NCBI GenBank assembly: GCA_040702975.1 | Contig: CP159990.1 | Coordinates: forward strand, 3,844,001 to 3,908,000 | Direction of reading: 5' to 3' | From: Roseburia hominis | GTDB taxonomy: Bacteria > Bacillota > Clostridia > Lachnospirales > Lachnospiraceae | Length of the DNA: 64,000 nucleotides | Shown here: positions 34,099 through 41,742 of the stretch, in pieces | Layout: each line of letters starts with the position of its first letter | Numbering within the stretch: position 1 is the stretch's first letter | Made by a program: the position numbers and the translations under genes | The notes under the pieces: generated by a model | Databases searched by the model: none | The model's input: the letters and a program-made list of their open reading frames with translations, nothing else | Told to the model about the DNA's origin: nothing

Positions 34099-34127
34099 AT
34101 TATAACACAACCCGTCATTATGTTCAA
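34099..34127 (-). promoter_or_regulatory. Promoter of the candidate small RNA
   Basis: TTGAAC, 17 bases, TATAAT on the minus strand, downstream of the thioredoxin-fold gene and upstream of no recognisable protein gene within 250 bases. Confidence 0.7.
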
Positions 34128-34169
34128 TGGCGGGTCGCAGAGTTTTTCATTTTTCGTCAATTTCAACAG

Positions 34170-34856
34170 TTATGAGAACCATTTTTTCTTTTCACTGCCC
34201 TTATCACATACAATTTCCACAATAGTTTCCACCGTTTTGACTCCCATAATCCGCTCTTCCTCGTTCACGATCGTCACCGGAACACGTTCCAGTTTATACT
34301 TCTCCTGCATCTGGGGATAAAGTGACGCATCGACCATATCTGCCGAGATATAGGGCGACAGCATGCACAGTCTCTGACAGGTGATGACCATCTTAGGACA
34401 ATGATGGCACGCCAGGGACACAAAGGTGCGAAGATGTACCGGTTTCGTCACCTTTTCCAGTTTCTTTAACAGCCGTTTCTCTATGGGCTGTCCTGCGCTT
34501 CCTGCATTGTAAATGGCAAAAATCAGTGAATTCAGCTCCTGTCCGCCCGGCACGCCGTAGAATGCCGCTCCGGTGTATTCGCCATTTTCCAGGAACAGGC
34601 CACATACCGGACGCATCTGCGGATCAAAAAGCTCCTCCAGCTCTTTCTTACTGCCAGGCTCATAAAGTTCCGCCTTCACCAGTGGGTGCAGACTTCCCAG
34701 CACCAGCAGAAGCTCTCCCAGTTCTCTTCCCTTTTCATCAGTGGCGTCTACGATCCCTGTCAGGACCACCTTCTTCTCCAGCTTCTCGAACACGCCAAGG
34801 ATCTGCCCTTTTAGTTCTTCTGTGATCAGACGGCTTTCTGCCTTGATTCCTTCCAT
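34170..34856 (-). CDS. Thioredoxin-fold protein resembling the N-terminal domain of AhpF
   Basis: 228 residues. Two thioredoxin-like halves; the second has CHHC at 150-153 within LACHHCPKMV, matching the CxxC pattern of the AhpF N-terminal domain. The flavoprotein part of AhpF is absent. It starts 12 bases after ahpC, so it is probably the disulphide reductant of that peroxiredoxin, itself reduced by a thioredoxin reductase encoded elsewhere. Role is inference from position and motif. Confidence 0.82.
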   Translation of the reverse strand: MEGIKAESRLITEELKGQILGVFEKLEKKVVLTGIVDATDEKGRELGELLLVLGSLHPLVKAELYEPGSKKELEELFDPQMRPVCGLFLENGEYTGAAFYGVPGGQELNSLIFAIYNAGSAGQPIEKRLLKKLEKVTKPVHLRTFVSLACHHCPKMVITCQRLCMLSPYISADMVDASLYPQMQEKYKLERVPVTIVNEEERIMGVKTVETIVEIVCDKGSEKKKWFS

Positions 34857-34868
34857 CGCTGCTTCCTC

Positions 34869-35432
34869 CTACAACATTCCCACCAGATCGAGACTTGGCA
34901 TCAGGGTTTCCTCTCCCGGTTTCCATTTAGCCGGGCACACCTCATCGCCATGCTCCGCCACGAACTGCGCCGCCTGCAGTTTTCTCAGCAGCTCCGATGC
35001 ATTTCTTCCGATTCCGTTGTCATGGACCTCATAAGCCTTGACCCTGCCTTCGGGGTTAATGATAAAGGTTCCTCGATACGCCTGTCCTTCCTCCGGAATG
35101 TATACGTCCATCATTTTTGCCAGCTTCGCCGTCGGGTCCGCCAGCATCGGATATTCGACGCGGGCGATGGTCTCCGAGGCGTCTGCCCACGCCTTGTGTA
35201 CAAAATGGGTGTCGCAGGATACGGAGTAAATCTCGCAGCCCGCTTCCTTGAATTCTTCGTAATAGTCCTCAAGGTCACTCAGCTCCGTGGGGCATACAAA
35301 AGTGAAATCTGCAGGATAGAAGAACAAAATGGACCAGTGGCCCAGAAGATCCTCCTTCGTAATCCTGCAAAAATCTTTTTTGTAATAAGCCTGTACGCTG
35401 AAATCTTCCAATTCAAAATTAATAAAGCTCAT
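34869..35432 (-). CDS. ahpC: Peroxiredoxin AhpC
   Basis: 187 residues. The peroxidatic Cys47 lies in DFTFVCPTE and the resolving Cys166 in EVCPAKWKPGEE, so it is a typical two-cysteine AhpC/Prx1 enzyme reducing hydroperoxides. It is followed by the thioredoxin-fold partner. The start has AAGGAG 10 bases upstream and overlaps the stop of a short upstream frame. The leader carries a long hairpin and a direct repeat. Confidence 0.96.
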   Translation of the reverse strand: MSFINFELEDFSVQAYYKKDFCRITKEDLLGHWSILFFYPADFTFVCPTELSDLEDYYEEFKEAGCEIYSVSCDTHFVHKAWADASETIARVEYPMLADPTAKLAKMMDVYIPEEGQAYRGTFIINPEGRVKAYEVHDNGIGRNASELLRKLQAAQFVAEHGDEVCPAKWKPGEETLMPSLDLVGML

Positions 35433-35515
35433 AGGTATATCTCCTTTCTGCTTGTCATAAAATCTACTATAGTTTTGCGGGCCTCAAAGTCATAGGGGTT
35501 TTTGGCCGCTTCCAT
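35429..35515 (-). CDS. Possible 28-codon leader ORF translationally coupled to ahpC
   Basis: ATG at 35515 opens a frame encoding MEAAKNPYDFEARKTIVDFM and eight more residues. Its TGA overlaps the ahpC ATG in the ATGA arrangement typical of coupling. The ribosome site is poor, GGAG about 14 bases upstream. The PYDFEARK segment is encoded within a sequence that is repeated 125 bases upstream. It could be a remnant of a longer gene. Confidence 0.35.
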   Translation of the reverse strand: MEAAKNPYDFEARKTIVDFMTSRKEIYL

Positions 35516-35621
35516 GATACCACGGATTGCTCCGCACTTCGTGCTCCCGCAATCCTAAAAACATTCGAAATCCGCCCTATCGGGCTACTTTCTCATGTTT
35601 TTGCGGGCCTCAAAGTCATAG
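35474..35621. repeat. Direct repeat in the ahpC leader
   Basis: The 23-base sequence TTTGCGGGCCTCAAAGTCATAGG occurs at about 35474-35496 and again at about 35599-35621. Between them lies a hairpin-forming stretch (GGATTGC / GCAATCC). Confidence 0.75.
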
Positions 35622-35657
35622 GTTTTCATGCAAGCATGAAACCTATGACCTTTAGGC
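35605..35657 (-). promoter_or_regulatory. Long imperfect hairpin in the ahpC 5' leader
   Basis: GGGCCT, AAAG, TCATAGG and TTCATGC on one side pair with GCATGAA, CCTATGA, CTTT and AGGCCC on the other, about 24 pairs with a few bulges and a 2-base loop. It begins some 10 bases after the ahpC -10 box. No T-run follows, so it may protect or regulate the message rather than end it. Confidence 0.6.
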
Positions 35658-35666
35658 CCTTGGTAT

Positions 35667-35695
35667 CATTATATTTAAAATATTCCTTCAATTCA
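35667..35695 (-). promoter_or_regulatory. Promoter of ahpC
   Basis: On the minus strand TTGAAT, 17 bases, TATAAT, immediately upstream of the long hairpin, giving an ahpC leader of about 230 bases. An A/T-rich spacer could hold a PerR-type site but no full PerR box is visible. Confidence 0.65.
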
Positions 35696-35788
35696 ATAGA
35701 TATTTCGGCTAAATAGTAAAATTTTATTTAGATTTGTAATATAATAAATTTTTATGGAAAAATTTTGACAGTTTGCCAGTTATGCACA

Positions 35789-35817
35789 TTGCTATTCCAC
35801 AAAAAACTCACTATAAT
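35789..35817 (+). promoter_or_regulatory. Promoter of the six-cysteine peptide gene
   Basis: TTGCTA (35789-35794), 17 bases, TATAAT (35812-35817), about 35 bases before the start codon. Confidence 0.7.
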
Positions 35818-35852
35818 AATTATATATAATGGGATAAAGGAGGAGATTGCCC

Positions 35853-36041
35853 ATGAGCGAAAAGAAATTAGATATCACGAATTTGAACGGTGTCAGCGAC
35901 GATGAGGACACCACTTGCGGCATCACTGATATGAATTGTGTTGGCGACAAGGAAGACGAGAGCTGCAGTATTACGGATATGAACTGTGTGGACGGCAAGG
36001 ACACCACCTGTGACATTACGAATATGAACTGCAACGATTAA
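35853..36041 (+). CDS. Six-cysteine acidic repeat peptide, unknown function
   Basis: 62 residues from an ATG 9 bases after AAAGGAGGAG. It consists of four imperfect repeats of about 15 residues with the theme ITDMNCVxxxDxxC. Cysteines fall at 22, 29, 38, 45, 53 and 60, spacing 7-9-7-8-7. It is very acidic and lacks a signal peptide. Promoter and terminator make it monocistronic. I do not recognise a family. It could bind metal, or be a precursor for a modified peptide, but no maturase gene lies beside it. Confidence 0.8.
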   Translation: MSEKKLDITNLNGVSDDEDTTCGITDMNCVGDKEDESCSITDMNCVDGKDTTCDITNMNCND

Positions 36042-36052
36042 CAGACGTTTGG

Positions 36053-36089
36053 AAAAGGACGGCTATCCAGGCGGGGAACCGTCTTTTTC
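36053..36089 (+). terminator. Terminator of the six-cysteine peptide gene
   Basis: GACGG (36058-36062) and CCGTC (36079-36083) pair, flanked by an A-run and followed by TTTTTCT on plus. Confidence 0.7.
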
Positions 36090-36124
36090 TGATGAAATTT
36101 CATAAGTAAGGAGAGTGATTCAAG

Positions 36125-37114
36125 ATGAAAAAAATCATTAACGCAGTGGATCAGGTAGAAAACCAGATGATAGCAGGTATGGTAAAAGCGTATCCACAGT
36201 ATCTGAAAAAGCTGGATTGCGGAAATGTCGTTGTCCGCGCAGACAAAAAGGAAGGCAAGGTCGCTTTGATCAGTGGTGGCGGAAGCGGTCATGAACCGGC
36301 ACACGGGGGATATGTGGGCGAAGGTATGCTGGACGCTGCGGTTGCAGGCGCTGTATTTACCTCTCCGACACCGGATCAGGTCTACGAAGGAATCAAGGCA
36401 ATTGCTACAGATAAAGGTGTACTTCTCGTAATCAAGAACTATACCGGTGATGTTATGAACTTTGAGATGGCCCGCGAGATGGCTGAGATGGAAGGAATCA
36501 AGGTCGATCAGGTAATCGTAAATGATGATGTTGCCGTAGACGGAAGTCTTTATACTGTTGGACGCCGCGGCGTTGCCGGTACGGTATTTGTACATAAAAT
36601 CGCAGGCGCTCTGGCAGAGACCGGCGCTGAGCTTGAAGATGTAAAGGCTGTTGCCGAGAAGGTGATTGCAAATGTGCGCACCATGGGCATGGCGATCCGT
36701 CCATGTACGGTTCCCGCAGCAGGGGTACCGGGATTTGAACTGGGCGAGGACGAGATGGAGGTCGGCATCGGGATCCATGGCGAACCGGGCACCCACCGCG
36801 AGGCCTTAAAGAGTGCGGACGCAATCGTTGATATGCTGATGGAGAAGATTCTTGCAGATATCGACTACAGCGGAAGCGAGGTCGCTGTCATGATCAACAG
36901 CTCCGGCGCAACTCCTCTGATGGAACTGTTCATCGTAAATAATCATGTGGCTGACATTCTGGCAGAAAAAGGCATCAAGGTTTATAAGACCTTCTGCGGA
37001 GAATACATGACTTCTCTGGAAATGGAAGGCTTCTCCATTTCTCTGCTGAAACTGGACGACCAACTGAAAGAGCTTTTGGACGCAAAGGCTGATACTCCTG
37101 CATTCAAGGCGTAA
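36125..37114 (+). CDS. dhaK: Dihydroxyacetone kinase subunit DhaK
   Basis: 329 residues. The glycine-rich LISGGGSGHEPAHGGYVG is at 48-65, and His218 in GIGIHGEPG matches the residue that binds dihydroxyacetone covalently in characterised DhaK. It presents the substrate to DhaL for phosphorylation. AAGGAG precedes the ATG. It leads dhaK-dhaL-dhaM. Confidence 0.96.
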   Translation: MKKIINAVDQVENQMIAGMVKAYPQYLKKLDCGNVVVRADKKEGKVALISGGGSGHEPAHGGYVGEGMLDAAVAGAVFTSPTPDQVYEGIKAIATDKGVLLVIKNYTGDVMNFEMAREMAEMEGIKVDQVIVNDDVAVDGSLYTVGRRGVAGTVFVHKIAGALAETGAELEDVKAVAEKVIANVRTMGMAIRPCTVPAAGVPGFELGEDEMEVGIGIHGEPGTHREALKSADAIVDMLMEKILADIDYSGSEVAVMINSSGATPLMELFIVNNHVADILAEKGIKVYKTFCGEYMTSLEMEGFSISLLKLDDQLKELLDAKADTPAFKA

Positions 37115-37147
37115 TACATAAAGCAAATTAAAAATGGCAGTGTAGCC

Positions 37148-37190
37148 GAGATGAAGGTCCACCGGACCTTCACTTAGGTATGCATGACAA
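37148..37190 (+). repeat. Dispersed hairpin-tail repeat, copy D
   Basis: GAAGGTCC and GGACCTTC pair around ACC, followed by ACTTAGGTATGCATGACAA. Its GAGATGAA start also matches copy A. It lies between dhaK and the dhaK-dhaL hairpin. Confidence 0.85.
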
Positions 37191-37197
37191 AATATTC

Positions 37198-37235
37198 GCC
37201 GGCCCCAGGCTAAGTGCCGGGCCGGCGTTTTTAAA
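37198..37235 (+). terminator. Hairpin between dhaK and dhaL
   Basis: CGCCGGCCC and GGGCCGGCG pair around CAGGCTAAGTGCC-like loop sequence and are followed by TTTTTAAAA. It is a strong intrinsic terminator shape inside the operon, so it may give partial read-through. Confidence 0.75.
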
Positions 37236-37279
37236 ATCTGATCTAAAGTAAGTATATACTCGAAAGGAGATACAACATA

Positions 37280-37900
37280 ATGGACAGTAAAAAAGTATTG
37301 GATACCATTTTGGCAATCGGCAAACGGATTGAAGAGGAGAAAGATTTCCTCACTGAGCTAGACAATGTAATCGGAGACGGAGACCACGGAATCAATATGG
37401 CCCGCGGGTTCCACATGGTAGCCGAGAAACTTGCGCCGCTTGAAGGAAAAGATATCGGTACTTTGCTGAAAACAACAGGAATGACCCTGGTTTCCACCGT
37501 CGGCGGCGCTTCCGGTCCCTTATACGGGACCGCATTTATGAAAGCCGGCATGGTCATGGCCGGTAAAGAAGAAATGTCTCTTACTGATTTCTTTGCATGT
37601 ATGGACGCAGCGATAGAAGGCGTGAAGATGCGCGGCAAAGGAGATAAAGGCGAAAAGACGATGCTCGACGCCATGATTCCTGCACTTGACGCCATGAAAT
37701 CCTCTGCGGACGGTGGCGCGGGTGCTAAAGAGGTACTTAAAGCCGGAGTCCAGTCTGCAAAAGAAGGGGTGGAGTATACCAAGACGATCATCGCCACCAA
37801 AGGACGGGCAAGCTATGTTGGCGAGAGAAGTATCGGTCATCAGGACCCGGGCGCTACTTCCTTTACGGATATGCTGGAAGTAATCTGCCAGGCATTGTAA
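37280..37900 (+). CDS. dhaL: Dihydroxyacetone kinase subunit DhaL
   Basis: 206 residues. The ADP/Mg-binding aspartates are in NVIGDGDHGINMARG (about 29-43), followed by GTLLKTTGMTLVSTVGGASGPLYGTAF and the C-terminal GRASYVGERSIGHQDPGATS. DhaL carries ADP that is rephosphorylated by DhaM and transfers phosphate to DhaK-bound dihydroxyacetone. AAAGGAG precedes the ATG. Confidence 0.96.
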   Translation: MDSKKVLDTILAIGKRIEEEKDFLTELDNVIGDGDHGINMARGFHMVAEKLAPLEGKDIGTLLKTTGMTLVSTVGGASGPLYGTAFMKAGMVMAGKEEMSLTDFFACMDAAIEGVKMRGKGDKGEKTMLDAMIPALDAMKSSADGGAGAKEVLKAGVQSAKEGVEYTKTIIATKGRASYVGERSIGHQDPGATSFTDMLEVICQAL

Positions 37901-37914
37901 TCCCAGATACTACC

Positions 37915-38060
37915 CTACAATTCAAATACCGCGCAGCAAGCTACGGGGTATTTGACCCTCACGGCGGTCGCCAAACCTCCGTGCAAGCATGGCTGCTTGG
38001 CTCATTGCTCACGGGAATAAAAGGGAATAACATTTTTCGGTATATTTCAAGCAAGAACAG
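37915..38060 (+). other. Gap between dhaL and dhaM with hairpins
   Basis: CAAATACC and GGTATTTG pair around a 16-base loop near 37922-37953. GCAAGC and GCTTGG-like segments follow. No gene or T-run is seen; it may be a small repetitive insertion within the operon. Confidence 0.4.
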
Positions 38061-38071
38061 GAGGATCACAT

Positions 38072-38452
38072 ATGGTAGGAATCGTAATCGTATCCCACAG
38101 TGCTATGCTGGCGCAGGGAGTTGTGGATCTGACCCGCATGATGGCAGCCGACTGCCCCATCGCAGCGGCCGGTGGATTAGATGACGGAAGCTTTGGAACA
38201 AGCTATGAAAAAATCATGAATGCGATCGAGGATGTGCACGGCCCTGACGGCGTTGCGGTTCTCATGGACATGGGAAGCGCCGTAATGACCACGGAAATGG
38301 TTTTGGAGGACCTTCCGTATACAGATGTCAAGATGGTAGACTGCCCCATCGCAGAGGGAGCGGTGGCTGCTACCATTGCCTCGGTAGGCAGACTTGATCT
38401 GGATTCCGTGATTGCAGATGCCTTGGCAGCGAAGGATATGCAAAAATTTTAG
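38072..38452 (+). CDS. dhaM: PTS-dependent dihydroxyacetone kinase phosphoryl donor DhaM
   Basis: 126 residues, the EIIA-mannose-like domain only. His9 in IVIVSHSAMLAQGV is the phosphorylated residue. DMGSAVMTTEMV is also typical. It passes phosphate from HPr to DhaL-ADP. AGGAGG lies 8 bases before the ATG. Presence of DhaM shows the kinase here is PEP-dependent rather than ATP-dependent. Confidence 0.94.
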   Translation: MVGIVIVSHSAMLAQGVVDLTRMMAADCPIAAAGGLDDGSFGTSYEKIMNAIEDVHGPDGVAVLMDMGSAVMTTEMVLEDLPYTDVKMVDCPIAEGAVAATIASVGRLDLDSVIADALAAKDMQKF

Positions 38453-38506
38453 ACTTTTCCCTCATATAAAATTATGCTAAACTATTCTTGAAAGGAAGCG
38501 ATCATC

Positions 38507-38785
38507 ATGGCCTTACCTCAAGAATATTACATCTTAGCATTTGATACTACTACCAGTGTTATGGAAGCCGAGGCTTATTTAAAAAATCATTTTCCCATCA
38601 CGATCATGCCGGTTCCCCGCGAGATCAGCAAGGGCTGCGGTCTGGCTATCCGTTTTCAAAAGCCTGACGTGGAGACGATTATTGATTTTTTAAAAACCTC
38701 TCCCCTTACCTGCACTCTGTATCGTATGGGAACCAAAAAAATCGATGGAAAACACCCCATCGAATCTCTACTTTCTATTGGATAA
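38507..38785 (+). CDS. DUF3343 protein (putative Se/S carrier-like)
   Basis: 92 residues matching DUF3343: YILAFDTTTSVMEAEAYLKNHFPITIMPVPREISKGCGLAIRF with a single conserved Cys in the KGCGL motif. Members occur beside selenium and sulfur transfer genes in anaerobes and are described as putative Se/S carriers. Its place immediately 3' to a locus with five UGA-containing genes fits that. AAAGGAAG precedes the ATG. Confidence 0.85.
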   Translation: MALPQEYYILAFDTTTSVMEAEAYLKNHFPITIMPVPREISKGCGLAIRFQKPDVETIIDFLKTSPLTCTLYRMGTKKIDGKHPIESLLSIG

Positions 38786-38819
38786 AAGGCCTGACTGCTA
38801 TGATACAGTCAGACCTTTT
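38784..38819. terminator. Terminator between DUF3343 and the sao operon
   Basis: AAAAGG-CTGACTG pairs with CAGTCAG-CCTTTT with one bulge per side. Symmetrical A- and T-runs let it serve both converging units. Confidence 0.85.
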
Positions 38820-38915
38820 CTTCATAGATATATCCGCGCAAAACTCAGACGGCCGCTTTGACACTTCACATCTTACTGCTACAGTTACTTACGACCATCT
38901 CAGTCTAATAAGACA

Positions 38916-39113
38916 CTACGCAATTCTCTCCGCTTCAAATCCCATCTCTTTCAGGATATCCATCGCAACTTCCATGCAGTGATCGCAGTCGCAAACGGAC
39001 ACCTTCTTGCCTTCAAAATCCACCTCGTGATTGATTCCGGCCTCTTCCAGCGCTGCGTCAATTTTCTTCGCACAATTCGGGCAGCAAAGTCCCGGCACAC
39101 TAAGAACTCTCAT
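38916..39113 (-). CDS. Heavy-metal-associated (HMA) domain protein of the sao operon
   Basis: 65 residues. The HMA-type N-terminal motif is GLCCPNC (C10, C11, C14), followed by the expected AKKIDAALEEAGI helix. A second cysteine group, CDCDHC (C41, C43, C46), is unusual for HMA proteins. It is the last gene of the operon, 12 bases after saoD. It may bind and deliver the metal ion released by the lyase. Function inferred. Confidence 0.85.
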   Translation of the reverse strand: MRVLSVPGLCCPNCAKKIDAALEEAGINHEVDFEGKKVSVCDCDHCMEVAMDILKEMGFEAERIA

Positions 39114-39125
39114 TTCAAATTCCTC

Positions 39126-39458
39126 CTACAGCGTAATGACCTGGTCTACTCCTGCCGGTGCCAGTGCCGCATAAACATTCGGGAAGCAGCCGATTCCTGC
39201 CGGTGCGATCAGTTTATCAGCGATATCTCTCTGGTAGCAGCATCTGTCGCATGCCATCAGAAGCATTCCGGTCTTCTCACTCAGCTTCTGAAGCCTTGCA
39301 GCGATATCACTTCCTTCTACCAGCATATAAGCATTGTCAAAGAAAAACATCATTCCTACTACCTCTACGCCGTGGCGATCTTCCTCGAGCTGCGGAATGA
39401 TCATGTTTTCAAGAATCTCTCTTGCATACTGTGATTCAAATAAATAAGCTACTTTCAT
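39126..39458 (-). CDS. saoD: DsrE-related protein SaoD
   Basis: 110 residues with a DsrE-like fold: MKVAYLFESQYAREILENMI and FFFDNAYMLVEGSD. The cysteine cluster CDRCC (C70, C73, C74) is in the position of DsrE active cysteines. I use the ATG at 39458 because AGGAGG lies 9 bases upstream; the open frame begins six codons earlier. It lies between saoL and the HMA gene. A thiol or selenol relay role is likely but not proven. Confidence 0.82.
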   Translation of the reverse strand: MKVAYLFESQYAREILENMIIPQLEEDRHGVEVVGMMFFFDNAYMLVEGSDIAARLQKLSEKTGMLLMACDRCCYQRDIADKLIAPAGIGCFPNVYAALAPAGVDQVITL

Positions 39459-39485
39459 GGTTAAAAACCTCCTCAATAAAATTCT

Positions 39486-40106
39486 TTATACTTCAAATGT
39501 CGCTTTCGCCTCTCTTACCGCGACATCGATATCTGCCTTGATAAGACCGGCCGGATCAAGCTCCATTTCAGTAACATATTGATCAAATTCTGCACCGCTG
39601 CAGAAAAAGTTCATGACGTTTCAGCAGGAACCTGCCCAGTCAGAAATCTGTCCCAACGGGAATGTCAGCGCGTGAAGCGTCTTTGGTGAATACTCCGCCA
39701 CCTTCCCATCTACTATTTTTACAAAGACTGGCTCGCCCGACACCGCAGACATGGAATGGACCTCCGTATCCTGGTGGAAAGTAAAGGCCGCTCCGATCGC
39801 ATCAATCGCGCACATAGCGGTAAAGCTCCTTCCGTCGGCCAGCGTCACATGATGATTCGTTGCCAGAGCCGATACCGGATAGATAAAATTCACGTCCCGG
39901 TCCTCACTGATCACCATTCCATCCTTTGCAAGCAGTACGCTCACAATCTCCTCATATTCCTGTTCGGACATGGAAAGCGCCTCCAGTACCTTTTCCTTAT
40001 CCTGATCCAGATTGAACGCTCTCTTCTCATTCACTGTAAATTCGATGATAAACAGCCGCACTTCATTCTGCCTGTCCGTAAATTTCTTATGTACATTCTG
40101 TTCCAT
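39486..40106 (-). CDS. saoL: MerB-like organometallic lyase SaoL, selenoprotein (UGA at 39621-39623 read as Sec162)
   Basis: 206 residues if UGA is read through. Residues 1-85 form a winged-helix domain; MCAIDAIG (C99, D102) matches the C-x2-D of alkylmercury lyase MerB. At the site of the second MerB cysteine the sequence is GSC-UGA-NVMNFFCSGAEF, giving C161-U162, and the homologous region continues 44 residues to TAA. A stem TTCTGCA / TGCAGAA with loop GCGG begins 15 bases after UGA. A conventional call would stop at residue 161 and lose the conserved NFF helix. MerB cleaves carbon-mercury bonds; the substrate here is unknown. Confidence 0.9.
39588..39605 (-). promoter_or_regulatory. SECIS-like hairpin of saoL
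   Basis: A 7-bp perfect stem with a GCGG loop, 15 bases downstream of the UGA codon, the place of bacterial SECIS elements. Confidence 0.7.
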
Positions 40107-40107
40107 T

Positions 40108-40944
40108 TTAAACTGCCTCTTTTTCTTTTTCTTCCTGTCCCTGAATGAATTCCATCAGGTCCTTATCCTCCTGTGTAAACACACCGCCGCTCAGCGCCGC
40201 CTTCAAAATCGTCGTCAGGCGGTCTACATACTCATGATACTTCGGATTTGTACGATCCCTTGGTCTTGGCAAATCTATCTTCAAATCCTCAATAATTTTT
40301 CCGTGATCCCTGGACATCACCACAACACGGTCGCTCAAATAGATAGACTCGTCCACATCATGCGTGACCATGAGCGCCGTCGTCGTCTTCTGCTGCAGAA
40401 TGCTTTCAAGCTGCATCTGCAGCATCTGTCTCATCTGAAAATCCACCGCACCTAGCGGCTCGTCCATCAAAAGGACCTGAGGATCACAGGCAATCGCACG
40501 AAGCAGTGCGACCCTCTGCTTCATACCACCGGATATCTCATGAATATAGTAATGCTCATAATCCGTAAGCTGGGCAATCTCCAGGAGTTCTTTTAATTTC
40601 TGTTTTCGCTCAGACTTGGGCAGCTTCATCTTCTTCATCGGATACTCAATGTTCTCTCCTACCTTCAGCCATGGAAACAGCGCATAGTTCTGAAACATGA
40701 ACGAACGATCCGGTCCGGGCTTATGTACTTCCTTCCCATTCACCACGATTTTTCCTGCCTCCGGCTTCTGGAACCCGGCCACGATGGTGAGTGTGGTAGT
40801 CTTTCCGCAGCCTGACGGACCAAGAAGAGAGACGAACTCCCCTTCCTCAACCTTGAAGGAAACATCCCTCAAGACCACGTTCTCCGGATCTCCTTTTTTT
40901 CTTCCTTTAAATGTTTTTGTAATACCTTCTACCGATATCGACAT
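40108..40944 (-). CDS. saoA: ABC transporter ATP-binding protein SaoA
   Basis: 278 residues of the NrtD/SsuB/TauB type. Walker A is GPSGCGKTT (42-50), the signature ISGGMKQ (137-143), Walker B LLMDEP (158-163). It would energise SaoP, encoded divergently on plus, with SaoB as the binding protein. The stop is one base from the saoL start and the start is two bases from the saoB stop, so all are co-translated. Confidence 0.92.
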   Translation of the reverse strand: MSISVEGITKTFKGRKKGDPENVVLRDVSFKVEEGEFVSLLGPSGCGKTTTLTIVAGFQKPEAGKIVVNGKEVHKPGPDRSFMFQNYALFPWLKVGENIEYPMKKMKLPKSERKQKLKELLEIAQLTDYEHYYIHEISGGMKQRVALLRAIACDPQVLLMDEPLGAVDFQMRQMLQMQLESILQQKTTTALMVTHDVDESIYLSDRVVVMSRDHGKIIEDLKIDLPRPRDRTNPKYHEYVDRLTTILKAALSGGVFTQEDKDLMEFIQGQEEKEKEAV

Positions 40945-40946
40945 CT

Positions 40947-41738
40947 CTAATTCCTCACTTCTTCTAATGGTAAAAAATTAATATTTTTATCGGAAAGCCA
41001 TTCCTCTTCCACTCCCAGTTTTTCTGCAAGATATACAGGCTCATTCAACTTCCTGATTGCTTCATTATAGCTTTTTATAAAGTCAGAAAATGCTTCCGTC
41101 TGCACAAATTCCTTATCCACCACCAGGACATAGGAAATGTAATCCTCCTTTGCAAGCGGGTTGCAGGAATACTCCGGCACCTTCGCCGCTTTTGTCAAAT
41201 CCTGAATGGCAGCATCGACCTGTCCGTTCTCCAGCGAATACAGAATCCCTTTCTGCGTGATCTCCTGAAATTTTTCAATCTGAGGGTATGTCTCCTTTGC
41301 CTGTGTCTTCTGCGCCTGTCGTCCCTGGCTTATCCCTACATTCTTCACATTGCCCCAGTCCCCTTTATAGCAGATGACTTCTGCATTCATGATAACCGGG
41401 CCATAGATCATAACATTCTCATTCTCTTCAATCGTATGTAAGGCAATGTGGCTGCAATAGAAAGCCACATTGATTTCTTCCGCACTCAGTGCCCACTGAG
41501 CAATATTACTTCAGCAATCCTGAAAAGACGAACTTTCCAAATTCTCAGAAACCTTATACTTTTCGCTTAAACCTTCCACAGTCTCATCCATCAGGATTCC
41601 TGATATGTCATCTCCGGCGCCGATCCGCACCTCCGCCTCTGCATTTCTTGGCTTTTCCTGCGGGAAAAATACGGTTACAGATAATCCTACAAGAATGATA
41701 CCTGCAATAAATATTGCAATCTTTTTGTCATTTCCCAT
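40947..41738 (-). CDS. saoB: ABC transporter substrate-binding protein SaoB, selenoprotein (UGA at 41511-41513 read as Sec76)
   Basis: 263 residues when UGA is read through; otherwise a 75-residue and a 173-residue piece in the same frame. An N-terminal membrane anchor (6-25) is followed by a periplasmic-binding-like domain. The binding region reads SFQDC-UGA-SNIAQWALSAEEINVAFYCSH, giving C75-U76, plus later cysteines. A perfect CTCAGTG / CACTGAG stem starts 10 bases after UGA. It lies 4 bases after saoE and 2 bases before saoA. Ligand probably a soft-metal or organometal compound. Confidence 0.88.
41485..41500 (-). promoter_or_regulatory. SECIS-like hairpin of saoB
   Basis: A 7-bp perfect inverted repeat around GG, effectively a 6-bp stem with a four-base loop, 10 bases after UGA. 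Confidence 0.7.
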
Positions 41739-41742
41739 CTGT

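Noticed and set aside
35853..36041. SCIFF-type radical SAM peptide precursor
   Set aside because: Six cysteines are present but the spacing and sequence differ from SCIFF peptides and no maturase is adjacent.
39621..40106. A 161-residue MerB-like protein ending at UGA
   Set aside because: The conserved NFF region after the second catalytic cysteine lies beyond the UGA in the same frame.
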